From the NCBI GenBank assembly GCA_014763905.1, contig JACXUN010000122.1:1-5129 (forward strand): DNA of 5,129 bases, in the 5' to 3' direction. Position numbers and translations under genes: made by a program. The notes beneath the pieces are model-generated. The model saw only the letters and a list, made by a program, of their open reading frames with translations, was not told where the DNA came from and made no database searches. The DNA comes from Campylobacterales bacterium (GTDB taxonomy: Bacteria; Campylobacterota; Campylobacteria; Campylobacterales; Sulfurovaceae). The stretch's first letter is position 1; each line of letters starts with the position of its first letter. Of this stretch, positions 1 through 5,062 are shown one piece after another.

Positions 1-94
1 TTTTTTGAATTAACTCGTTAGTCCCGCAAAAATTTGACTTTGCCTACAAAAAACCTCGTAAAGCTGTGACTATGATATCCCGTCGAACTCAGGT
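1..94. other. Stretch downstream of rsmE with no supportable gene
   Basis: This is the tail after the rsmE stop codon. On the plus strand all three frames meet a stop within the first 21 bases, so any gene entering from the left on that strand would end there. On the minus strand there is no ATG. I find no strong GC-rich stem followed by a T-run that would mark an rsmE terminator; the short TAAC/GTTA inverted repeat at 11-20 is too weak. A TTCGAC string on the minus strand recalls tRNA or tmRNA sequence but lacks the pairing arms. Confidence 0.5.
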
Positions 95-763
95 TTATAA
101 TAAAATTTTGGAGGCTACGGCACACACAGCACTTTCACTTTTGAGAATCAACGGCGTATCCAGTCCGATAATCTTTGCTGGTTCAAACATTACAACTTCC
201 GATTGAGTGAAGCCCCCTTCACAGCCGATGACAACGGTTTCGACCGGCTCTTCTGAATGGAGCTTGGTTTCAGAGAAATTAAGCATATAACTTTCGGGAT
301 GGACTTTCAGAAAAGCTTTCAGACTATCGACCTGCTCCAAAATCATTAAACTGCTGCGTCCCGACTGCTGGGAAGAGTTGAGCAGAATCTTCTCCATCCG
401 TTTAAAATCGAGTTTGAAATCTTTTTGAGAGCGATCACAATAGATAAAGGTGATCTTAGCGACACCCAACTCATTGAGTGTCGGGAGTACCTTTTCGATA
501 TTTTTAGGATCGATCAGACACCATCCGATATGCAGCTCTCTTTTGGCATGAACCGCTAGAACTTCACTGGATTGCAGCTGTAGATTCGCCTCTTTTTTAT
601 CCAGTGAACTGATTTGATAGTGGTAGAGTTGATTGTCTGTTAGGTTACGCAGAGCCATCATCTCGCCTTGACGATGACGGCGGACTTTGAAGATATATCG
701 GTGTTCATCTCCGGTTAAGGTAATACTCGGCAGCCCGGCTTCTGCATGGTAGAGATACTGCAT
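95..763 (-). CDS. rsmE: 16S rRNA (uracil-1498-N3)-methyltransferase RsmE
   Basis: RsmE uses S-adenosylmethionine to methylate N3 of U1498 in 16S rRNA, near the decoding centre of the 30S subunit; it is a cytoplasmic SPOUT-family enzyme (known for the family). The 222-residue product is close to the usual length. The N-terminal part (about 1-70) is the PUA-like RNA-binding domain, with the DEHRYIFKVRRHRQGE stretch at 19-34 in place of the usual H..VLR..G motif. The SPOUT trefoil-knot domain shows NELGVAKITFIYCDRSQ (97-113), the QSGR motif (133-136), GCEGGF (180-185) and a C-terminal L-K-S-E-S-A helix (207-212). The family's common GPEGG motif has Cys instead of Pro here (C181). The ATG lies one base after the stop of the upstream membrane-protein gene, with only a weak purine-rich site, so the two genes are probably co-transcribed and coupled. 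The identification is secure; orthology rests on motifs only. Confidence 0.93.
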   Translation of the reverse strand: MQYLYHAEAGLPSITLTGDEHRYIFKVRRHRQGEMMALRNLTDNQLYHYQISSLDKKEANLQLQSSEVLAVHAKRELHIGWCLIDPKNIEKVLPTLNELGVAKITFIYCDRSQKDFKLDFKRMEKILLNSSQQSGRSSLMILEQVDSLKAFLKVHPESYMLNFSETKLHSEEPVETVVIGCEGGFTQSEVVMFEPAKIIGLDTPLILKSESAVCAVASKILL

Positions 764-764
764 C

Positions 765-1178
765 TTACGGTTCCATCACTTTCCAGACAACCAACAGCAC
801 TATGATCAGGATAGAGATGGGTGTATAGCTAAGAGTCACTTTTCGCATAACCGTGTTACAGATTTCCGGAGTGGAACGGGATTTGACCATTGTAAGATAT
901 TTGATACTTTCCAACACACTCATAGCGATATACGCAACAATCATAACCGCCATACTGAGATCAAATGAGATTTGAGCAAAGACCATCGCCACCAACCCAC
1001 CAAAAGCAACCGCGGCAAGCAAGCCATGCAGGAAAAACATATAGATGCGTTTACGGTTGATCGTTTTGGTACAGTCTGAACTCAAAAAGGGGATAACCAT
1101 CCCAACCACCAACAATCCTAATACCATCTTAATCAATAAGGCATGGTAAAGTACCATTTCATCAAATTCACCGAACAT
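765..1178 (-). CDS. Four-helix integral membrane protein, function unknown
   Basis: I do not recognise this 137-residue protein by name. Four hydrophobic segments are visible, at about residues 11-32, 45-68, 73-97 and 116-133. They are joined by a short Lys/Arg-bearing loop (38-44, TINRKR) and a basic loop (99-113, containing KSRSTPEIC). By the positive-inside rule both loops would face the cytoplasm, as would loops joining helices 1-2 and 3-4, with both termini outside. No catalytic or metal-binding motif stands out. The frame is open further upstream to a TTG at 1229, but I reject that start: the TTG is part of a -35 box and the extra 17 codons cover a -10 box. The ATG at 1178 has GAGGG four bases ahead of it. 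The gene precedes rsmE with one intervening base, so the two form an operon; a link to ribosome methylation is not implied. It faces away from moeA. Confidence 0.75.
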   Translation of the reverse strand: MFGEFDEMVLYHALLIKMVLGLLVVGMVIPFLSSDCTKTINRKRIYMFFLHGLLAAVAFGGLVAMVFAQISFDLSMAVMIVAYIAMSVLESIKYLTMVKSRSTPEICNTVMRKVTLSYTPISILIIVLLVVWKVMEP

Positions 1179-1182
1179 TAAT

Positions 1183-1187
1183 CCCTC
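1183..1187 (-). promoter_or_regulatory. Ribosome binding site fixing the start of the membrane-protein gene
   Basis: GAGGG on the minus strand sits four bases before the ATG at 1178-1176. It supports this start over the in-frame TTG at 1229, which lies inside promoter sequence. Confidence 0.7.
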
Positions 1188-1200
1188 ATTTTTTAGGCAG

Positions 1201-1229
1201 ATTATACCCAATTCTGATATAATCTTCAA
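1201..1229 (-). promoter_or_regulatory. Sigma-70-type promoter for the membrane protein-rsmE operon
   Basis: On the minus strand, TTGAAG (1229-1224) and a perfect TATAAT (1206-1201) are separated by exactly 17 bp. This is an unusually complete promoter for a Campylobacterota-like genome, where -35 boxes are often absent. Transcription would start near 1194, leaving a leader of about 16 nt before the ATG at 1178. The -10 box of the divergent moeA promoter lies inside its spacer. Confidence 0.72.
1218..1223 (+). promoter_or_regulatory. -10 box of the moeA promoter
   Basis: TATAAT on the plus strand ends 32 bases before the moeA ATG, so the leader would be about 25 nt. No good TTGACA match lies 16-18 bp upstream; there is only a T-rich run at about 1188-1194. 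The box sits within the spacer of the opposing promoter, so both promoters cannot easily be occupied at once. Confidence 0.55.
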
Positions 1230-1255
1230 AACCCAGTATTACATAAGGTCTATTT

Positions 1256-2467
1256 ATGGTTACGATTTATGAAGCTCTCGATATGATTTACAACCACATC
1301 ACCCCCAAAAGTACCCACATAATCCCGATCGAAGCGGCGGTCGGCTCTATCGTCGCACAATCCTATTATGCTTCGTTTGATCTGCCGCGTTTTGACAACT
1401 CCGCTATGGATGGCTACGCGGTCAAACTTGCCGATGCCGGGAAAAGTGTCTCGATCAAAGAGATTACCTATGCTGGTGATCAGCGTGAAACCGGATTCAG
1501 TGAGGGTGAAGTGGTCAAGATCATGACCGGAGCCCCGACACCGGCAGGGTGTGAGGCGATTGTACCAATCGAAGAGGTACAACTCAACGGAGAAGAGATT
1601 ATTTTGCCTGAAAAAATTCAATCCAATGCGATGATACGCTACCAAGGCGAAGATATCAAAAGCGGTACCTGCTTTCTTCAAGCCCAAACCCAAATCACCG
1701 CCTACTCTTTGGCACTGCTTGCGTCTCAGGGAATTTCGCATATCGAAGTCTATCGCAAGCCCAAAGTGGTCATCTTTAGCACCGGAGAAGAGTTAAAAGC
1801 CCATTATGAGAAAATCGAACCGCATCAACTCTATAACTCCAATGCTCCAATGTTTTATGCCCGGGCAAAAGAGTTGGGATGTGACGTGAGTTATCTCGCC
1901 AGTTCGGGTGATACGATCGAAGCCCTCCAAGCCGCGATCCGCAATGCGATGGATGCCGACTTGATTCTCACCTCCGGCGGAGTTTCGGTCGGAGATAAAG
2001 ATTTCACCATTCAAGCCTTTGAAGAGCTAGGTATGAAGAAACTCTTTACCAAGGTCAATATCAAACCGGGCAAACCGACCACGTTTGGGAAACTGCCTAA
2101 TGGCTATGTGGTCAATCTCCCGGGTAATCCGCTTGCGGCTATGGTCAACTTTGAGATGTTTGTCAAACCGATTATCCGTATGCTTTCCGGTACCCAGAGC
2201 TTTTATCCACCGATTATCACGACTCAAATGCGAAACGATTATCGGTTGCGGGGCGGAAAATACAGTGTGATATTAGGCAAGTGGGATGGAAATAGTTTTG
2301 AGCCGATTGATAATCAAAAACCGGGCATGGTCTCACCGCTCTACAAAGCAGACGGCATGATCGTAACCACACCGCAAACTGATTGTTTCAAAACAGGGCA
2401 GCTTGTTAAAATGATACCGATTAAACTCGATTTAATTACTGATAAAAAAGAGGATTTTTTAATGTAG
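1256..2467 (+). CDS. moeA: Molybdopterin molybdenumtransferase MoeA
   Basis: MoeA inserts molybdate into adenylylated molybdopterin, releasing AMP and giving active molybdenum cofactor for molybdoenzymes such as nitrate reductase or formate dehydrogenase (family knowledge). The 403-residue length is typical. Visible motifs in order: LPRFDNSAMDGYAV (43-56) of domain 1, with the conserved Asp at 52; TGAPTPAG (91-98); RYQGEDI (128-134); the MoCF/MogA-like domain with FSTGEEL (174-180) and TSGGVSVGDKDF (239-250); IKPGKPTTFGK (269-279); and LPGNPLAAM (288-296), the substrate-binding loop. Domain IV covers about 320-390. The ATG has TAAGG seven bases upstream, and a TATAAT box lies at 1218-1223. 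The gene stands alone, divergent from the membrane protein-rsmE pair and convergent with the cytochrome gene. Its TAG stop is the last three bases of a GTAG that heads a REP-like palindrome. No other molybdenum cofactor genes are in the window. Confidence 0.95.
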   Translation: MVTIYEALDMIYNHITPKSTHIIPIEAAVGSIVAQSYYASFDLPRFDNSAMDGYAVKLADAGKSVSIKEITYAGDQRETGFSEGEVVKIMTGAPTPAGCEAIVPIEEVQLNGEEIILPEKIQSNAMIRYQGEDIKSGTCFLQAQTQITAYSLALLASQGISHIEVYRKPKVVIFSTGEELKAHYEKIEPHQLYNSNAPMFYARAKELGCDVSYLASSGDTIEALQAAIRNAMDADLILTSGGVSVGDKDFTIQAFEELGMKKLFTKVNIKPGKPTTFGKLPNGYVVNLPGNPLAAMVNFEMFVKPIIRMLSGTQSFYPPIITTQMRNDYRLRGGKYSVILGKWDGNSFEPIDNQKPGMVSPLYKADGMIVTTPQTDCFKTGQLVKMIPIKLDLITDKKEDFLM

Positions 2468-2487
2468 CGTGGGCATTCCTGCCCACG
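2464..2487 (+). repeat. REP-like palindrome with GTAG foot between convergent genes
   Basis: GTAG (2464-2467) is followed by a perfect hairpin: CGTGGGCA (2468-2475), loop TTCC (2476-2479), TGCCCACG (2480-2487). A GC-rich palindrome with GTAG or GGAG at the 5' foot is the defining form of bacterial REP elements, which are mobilised by RAYT (TnpA_REP) proteins. The TAG of the foot is the stop codon of moeA. No T-run follows the stem on either strand: an A-run follows on the plus strand and CTACATT on the minus strand. It is therefore not a textbook intrinsic terminator, though the hairpin could still stabilise or end both converging transcripts. With only one copy visible, repetitiveness is inferred. 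Confidence 0.6.
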
Positions 2488-2503
2488 AAAAAGAGAGGAT
2501 AAC

Positions 2504-3154
2504 TTAGTTACCTTTGATTTGAGCTGCTGCAGCGTCGATCATTGCATCATCAAATGAAGCAATTTGACCTTGCATGATAGCCTTCATGTTACCACCGTAA
2601 GTACCGGCTTTATACCCTTTAAGAGCAGCGACGATATCTTCCTGGCTCATATCTTTAACCACTTTTGATACACCCATAGCGGATGTTTCAAAGTTTGCAC
2701 CGTGACATGCCGCACACGCACTTAAGTTAACCGCTGGAGCTGCCGGAGCTACGGCTTCTGCTGCTGCCGCTACGGTTTCAGATACCGCTTCTGTCGTTGC
2801 ATTTACAGATTCTGCTACCGTTTCAGTTGCTGCTTCTACCGCTTCCGTTGCTGTATCTGCTACTTTTTGAGCCGCTTCTTTAGTTGCTTTAACCGCATCA
2901 CTTGCTACATTGGCTGTTGCCTCTACAGCTCCAGCTGTTTTCTCAGCTACATCTGTTGCCGCTTCTTTAGTTGCTTTAACCGCTGAAGAGGCTGCTTCAG
3001 TTGCTTGATCCAACATGCTTTTCTCTTCAGCAGCCGGTGCCGCTTGCTCAACTGCCGCAGGTGCTACTGCTTTTGCCACTGGCTTAGACTCTTCTCCACA
3101 TCCTACCAATAGTAATGATGCTGCGATCACAGAAAGTACTGTCAATTTTTTCAT
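2504..3154 (-). CDS. Lipoprotein cytochrome c with long Ala-rich helical tether
   Basis: The 216-residue product begins with a lipoprotein signal peptide: KK, a hydrophobic core, then LVGC with the lipidated Cys at 19. It should therefore be anchored to a membrane on the periplasmic side. Residues 20-143 are low-complexity, made mostly of Ala, Thr, Val, Glu and Lys. There is no Pro or aromatic residue from about 43 to 135, which suggests a long charged helix or extended spacer. The C-terminal domain (about 144-216) is a small class I cytochrome c: CAACH haem site (147-151), then KGYKAGTYGGNMKAIM, where M190 or M194 is the likely distal haem ligand, and a final helix. It probably carries electrons between periplasmic or membrane partners; the partner is unknown. 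The start is firm, with AAGGA about six bases before the ATG. It has its own probable promoter and is convergent with moeA. The Ala-rich part contains an exact 26-bp duplication. Confidence 0.85.
   Translation of the reverse strand: MKKLTVLSVIAASLLLVGCGEESKPVAKAVAPAAVEQAAPAAEEKSMLDQATEAASSAVKATKEAATDVAEKTAGAVEATANVASDAVKATKEAAQKVADTATEAVEAATETVAESVNATTEAVSETVAAAAEAVAPAAPAVNLSACAACHGANFETSAMGVSKVVKDMSQEDIVAALKGYKAGTYGGNMKAIMQGQIASFDDAMIDAAAAQIKGN
2871..2983 (-). repeat. Exact 26-bp direct repeat pair inside the cytochrome tether
   Basis: Bases 2871-2896 and 2958-2983 are identical over 26 bp, with a period of 87 bp (29 codons). They encode AVKATKEAA at residues 58-66 and 87-95. Identity at synonymous positions points to recent internal duplication or gene conversion, not just compositional bias. 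Confidence 0.8.
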
Positions 3155-3189
3155 AATCTTCCTTTATTATGTTTATAAATTTACACACT

Positions 3190-3195
3190 ATTATA
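3190..3195 (-). promoter_or_regulatory. -10 box of the cytochrome gene promoter
   Basis: Minus-strand TATAAT lies 35 bases before the cytochrome ATG, inside an AT-rich 88-bp gap (3155-3242). There is no convincing -35 box: the hexamer 17 bp upstream reads ATCATA. AT-rich sequence extends upstream, a common pattern in this phylum. The gap also shows no clear terminator for the upstream pterin-enzyme gene, so read-through is possible. Confidence 0.5.
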
Positions 3196-3242
3196 CTATT
3201 TTATATTTATAGTATGATAAAGAAAAACGTAAGAGATATTGA

Positions 3243-3824
3243 CTATATTTTTTTAGGATTGAGTATTAATACTTTGGATAACAACTTCCCCCAAAGTTCG
3301 GGATCGCTCCACTCATTTTGCACCTGTTCAGAGAAGCAGATATCCTCCAGTGCAATCCTGCCCATCAGTTCGCTGTAGGCATCTTCCTTAAATCCTTGGG
3401 CATATCCCGTATCGGTCTCATGAACGATTATACTGTGTAATACCACATTACGTTCTCCATTAACCATTCCCGTACACTCCAATACCCGCTCCGTCAAGAG
3501 ATAGATCACCCGGGCAAACTGTTCTGCCGAGGGGCTGACTGGCAGCTCAACCCAGCGAGTTGAATGGTTTTTCATCGCCGCGATATAGTCGGGATCATCA
3601 CCGCTCCAGAGTGTAATCGAGTGGTCAAAGGCATCAATCAGCTCTTTGATATAACGTTTGGTCAATCCAAAGTCATAAACCATCTGCCCATGATCCAAAT
3701 AGTTTGACTCAAGTAACACTTCAACCTTATAGGAGTGTCCATGAATATTTTCGCTACATCGCATCGTACTACAATTTCGGACAATATGAGCGTTTTCAAA
3801 TTTGAATAGTTTACGAATAATCAT
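3243..3824 (-). CDS. queD: QueD / 6-pyruvoyl-tetrahydropterin synthase family enzyme (long form)
   Basis: Family members act on 7,8-dihydroneopterin triphosphate. QueD makes 6-carboxy-tetrahydropterin for queuosine, and PTPS-III types make the folate precursor 6-hydroxymethyl-dihydropterin. Zinc ligands are visible: H13 in FENAH, and H28 and H30 in IHGHSY. D51 (YDFG), D67-H68 (FDHS), the PSAEQFA helix (98-104) and HETDTGYA (135-142) match the fold. Canonical QueD has C-x3-HGH; here the Cys is one residue further away and a Glu sits at -3 (C23-S-E25-N-I-H28-G-H), so the exact reaction is open. At 193 residues it is much longer than the roughly 120-residue E. coli enzyme, with an insert at about 73-95 and a C-terminal extension after about 145. 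The ATG is one base after the TGA of the Sel1-repeat gene and has no evident Shine-Dalgarno, suggesting translational coupling. The family is firm; the symbol is the likelier of two roles. Confidence 0.85.
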   Translation of the reverse strand: MIIRKLFKFENAHIVRNCSTMRCSENIHGHSYKVEVLLESNYLDHGQMVYDFGLTKRYIKELIDAFDHSITLWSGDDPDYIAAMKNHSTRWVELPVSPSAEQFARVIYLLTERVLECTGMVNGERNVVLHSIIVHETDTGYAQGFKEDAYSELMGRIALEDICFSEQVQNEWSDPELWGKLLSKVLILNPKKI

Positions 3825-3825
3825 A

Positions 3826-4524
3826 TCAGAATACTATCTGCCCGTCATTTTGCATCCGCTTCATAATCTCTTTGGCTTTGGGATGTCCCTGAAACGCTGC
3901 CTTGCGACACCACTCCAATGCCTTCTCTTGACTGCTTTCACACCCTAATCCCTGATCATACATCGCTCCGAGGTTAAACTGTCCCTGCGGAGAGTTGCGT
4001 TCGGCGGCTTTTTTAAAGAGGATAAAGGCTTTTTGATCGCTCTGAACTACTCCTCGTCCCTCTTTATATAAGGCTCCGAGGTTATTAAACGCTTCGACAT
4101 TCCCCCGCTTGGCGGCCTCCTCGTACCAGAATGCGGCTTCCGAATAGTTCTGTATGCACCCTTCGCCCTTCTCGAACATCAATGCCACATCAAACTGAGC
4201 CTGCGGCATCCCTTTAATCGCAGCTTGGAGATAGTGCTCATGGGCTTTTGCTATATCTTGGGGAAGACCTAAGCCTTTGAAATAGAGCATCCCAAGGTTA
4301 TAGGAAGAGGAGTGTTCTCCTAACTTTGAAGCTTTTTGATAATAGGCTATCGCTTTCTCATAACTCTGCTCCACTCCTAAACCGTTATGATAAAAATAAC
4401 CCACCGTTGCAATCGAAGCCAAATCCCCCTGATCCGCCAAATAGTGATAAAGTTCTAAAGCTTTTTCGTAAGATTGCTCATGAAATAATGCTAACGCTTC
4501 GGCTTTGAGTGCTTCATTTGCCAT
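3826..4524 (-). CDS. Sel1-like repeat protein
   Basis: Sel1-like repeats are TPR-related helical hairpins that form protein-binding scaffolds; the partner cannot be read from sequence. The product of about 232 residues has an N-terminal TPR-like helical pair (about 2-33) and five consecutive repeats of roughly 36 residues: 34-69, 71-105, 107-141, 143-177 and 179-214. Typical repeat signatures are visible, such as YNLGMLYFKGLGLPQD, FNNLGALYKEGRGVVQ and FNLGAMYDQGLGCESS, each followed by KA..(W/Y/F)..KAA. There is no signal peptide, so it is probably cytoplasmic, unlike many secreted Sel1 proteins of Helicobacter and Campylobacter. An ATG two codons upstream (4530) is possible, but AAGG lies seven bases before the 4524 ATG and is too close to the earlier one. 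It lies between the thioredoxin-like gene (about 44 bp upstream) and the pterin enzyme (one base downstream). Confidence 0.9.
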   Translation of the reverse strand: MANEALKAEALALFHEQSYEKALELYHYLADQGDLASIATVGYFYHNGLGVEQSYEKAIAYYQKASKLGEHSSSYNLGMLYFKGLGLPQDIAKAHEHYLQAAIKGMPQAQFDVALMFEKGEGCIQNYSEAAFWYEEAAKRGNVEAFNNLGALYKEGRGVVQSDQKAFILFKKAAERNSPQGQFNLGAMYDQGLGCESSQEKALEWCRKAAFQGHPKAKEIMKRMQNDGQIVF

Positions 4525-4531
4525 AATCATA

Positions 4532-4535
4532 CCTT
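4532..4535 (-). promoter_or_regulatory. Ribosome binding site deciding the Sel1 gene start
   Basis: Minus-strand AAGG (4535-4532) has a seven-base spacer to the ATG at 4524. The alternative ATG at 4530 would leave only one base of spacing, so the downstream start is preferred. Confidence 0.65.
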
Positions 4536-4551
4536 TTTCGTCATTTTGGCG

Positions 4552-4557
4552 ATTATA
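4552..4557 (-). promoter_or_regulatory. Possible -10 box for the Sel1-queD pair
   Basis: Minus-strand TATAAT lies in the short gap behind the thioredoxin-like gene, giving a leader of about 20 nt. It sits inside a small inverted repeat, GATTA-TAG-TAATC (4551-4563). No -35 box is evident. The pair may instead be read through from the upstream gene, or both may apply. Confidence 0.4.
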
Positions 4558-4568
4558 GTAATCTAAGC

Positions 4569-5027
4569 TTAATCTTCTTTACCCATAAGCCTATCCCAAA
4601 AGCTGCCACCGGAGGATTCTCCTTTGAGCCGCTTATACTCACTGATCGCTTCTTCTAAAAAGAAGATCAAATCCTCTTCGGTTTTCTCTCCCCTCATCGG
4701 TTCGATCAATGCCTGTTCATGCTCATCCAAGAAGTAAACCGTCGGCGTTCCAAACGGTACCGGCAACCCCTCTGGCAGATAGAGATCCTCATCTAGCATC
4801 TCTCTTTTGATGACAAAATGTTCGGCTATCAACTCTGCTACTTTTCCCTCTTGCAACATCACATCGAGTTTACGGCAGTATTGACATCCACTATCATCAA
4901 TATAGAGGAAAGTGATCTTGCCCTCTTCTCCTATCGGGGTTATCTCTTTTACATTGATATCCTCGTTGGTAAATGCGAAGATGCTTAACAAGAGAGCGAA
5001 CAGCATAAGTGTTTTTTTGAAAATCAT
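4569..5027 (-). CDS. Secreted thioredoxin-fold protein with CxxC
   Basis: The 152-residue product starts with a Lys-Lys pair and a hydrophobic segment (about 6-19), so it is exported to the periplasm. No strong A-x-A cleavage site is seen, so it may stay membrane-anchored. A thioredoxin-like domain follows: a beta strand KITFLYIDDSG (37-47), the redox pair C48-Q-Y-C51 followed by RKLD, and GTPTVYFLDE (93-102) with the cis-Pro at 95. The closest families I know are the thioredoxin_2/thioredoxin_7 and SoxW-like proteins of sulfur-oxidising bacteria. Likely roles are thiol-disulfide exchange with periplasmic partners, such as apocytochrome haem sites or Sox proteins; the actual substrate is unknown. 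The C-terminus ends in a charged tail after about 130. AGGG lies seven bases before the ATG. It is the first gene of the minus-strand run in this window. Confidence 0.82.
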   Translation of the reverse strand: MIFKKTLMLFALLLSIFAFTNEDINVKEITPIGEEGKITFLYIDDSGCQYCRKLDVMLQEGKVAELIAEHFVIKREMLDEDLYLPEGLPVPFGTPTVYFLDEHEQALIEPMRGEKTEEDLIFFLEEAISEYKRLKGESSGGSFWDRLMGKED

Positions 5028-5056
5028 AGAGAAGCCCTTTTCTTTGTTATGCTAAC

Positions 5057-5062
5057 ATTGTA
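5057..5062 (-). promoter_or_regulatory. -10 box of the thioredoxin-like gene promoter
   Basis: Minus-strand TACAAT lies 29 bases before the ATG at 5027, predicting a leader of about 22 nt. The sequence behind it (about 5063-5120) is strongly A/T-rich with T-runs on both strands and has no TTGACA-like box, as is common in Campylobacterota. The 5028-5129 stretch otherwise holds no gene I can support. Confidence 0.5.

Noticed and set aside
60..94. TTCGAC-containing string on the minus strand, resembling tmRNA or tRNA T-loop sequence
   Set aside because: The flanks cannot form a T-arm or acceptor stem, and there is no CCA-type 3' end or tag reading frame.
1179..1229. N-terminal extension of the membrane protein to a TTG start at 1229
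   Set aside because: The TTG is the start of a -35 box and the added codons include a perfect TATAAT; the ATG at 1178 has a good ribosome binding site.
1250..2227. Minus-strand open frames of 66 to 163 codons opposite moeA
   Set aside because: They are antisense shadows of a firmly identified moeA, have no ribosome binding sites or family features, and are rich in residues expected from reversed codons.
2085..2270. 61-codon plus-strand frame within moeA
   Set aside because: It overlaps moeA out of frame and has no domain or initiation signal.
2468..2487. Hairpin read as a standard intrinsic terminator for moeA or the cytochrome gene
   Set aside because: No T-run follows the stem on either strand; T-runs occur only ahead of it. 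Some role in ending transcripts is still possible.
2871..2983. Repeat pair as part of a CRISPR array
   Set aside because: There are only two copies, they are in frame within a coding region, and the stretch between them is the same Ala-rich coding sequence.
3015..3378. Two plus-strand frames crossing the cytochrome start, its promoter and the end of the pterin gene
   Set aside because: They are antisense to real genes, run through AT-rich promoter DNA and show no protein family character.
4326..4508. 60-codon plus-strand frame opposite the Sel1 gene
   Set aside because: It is an antisense shadow with low-complexity Pro/Asn content and no initiation signal.
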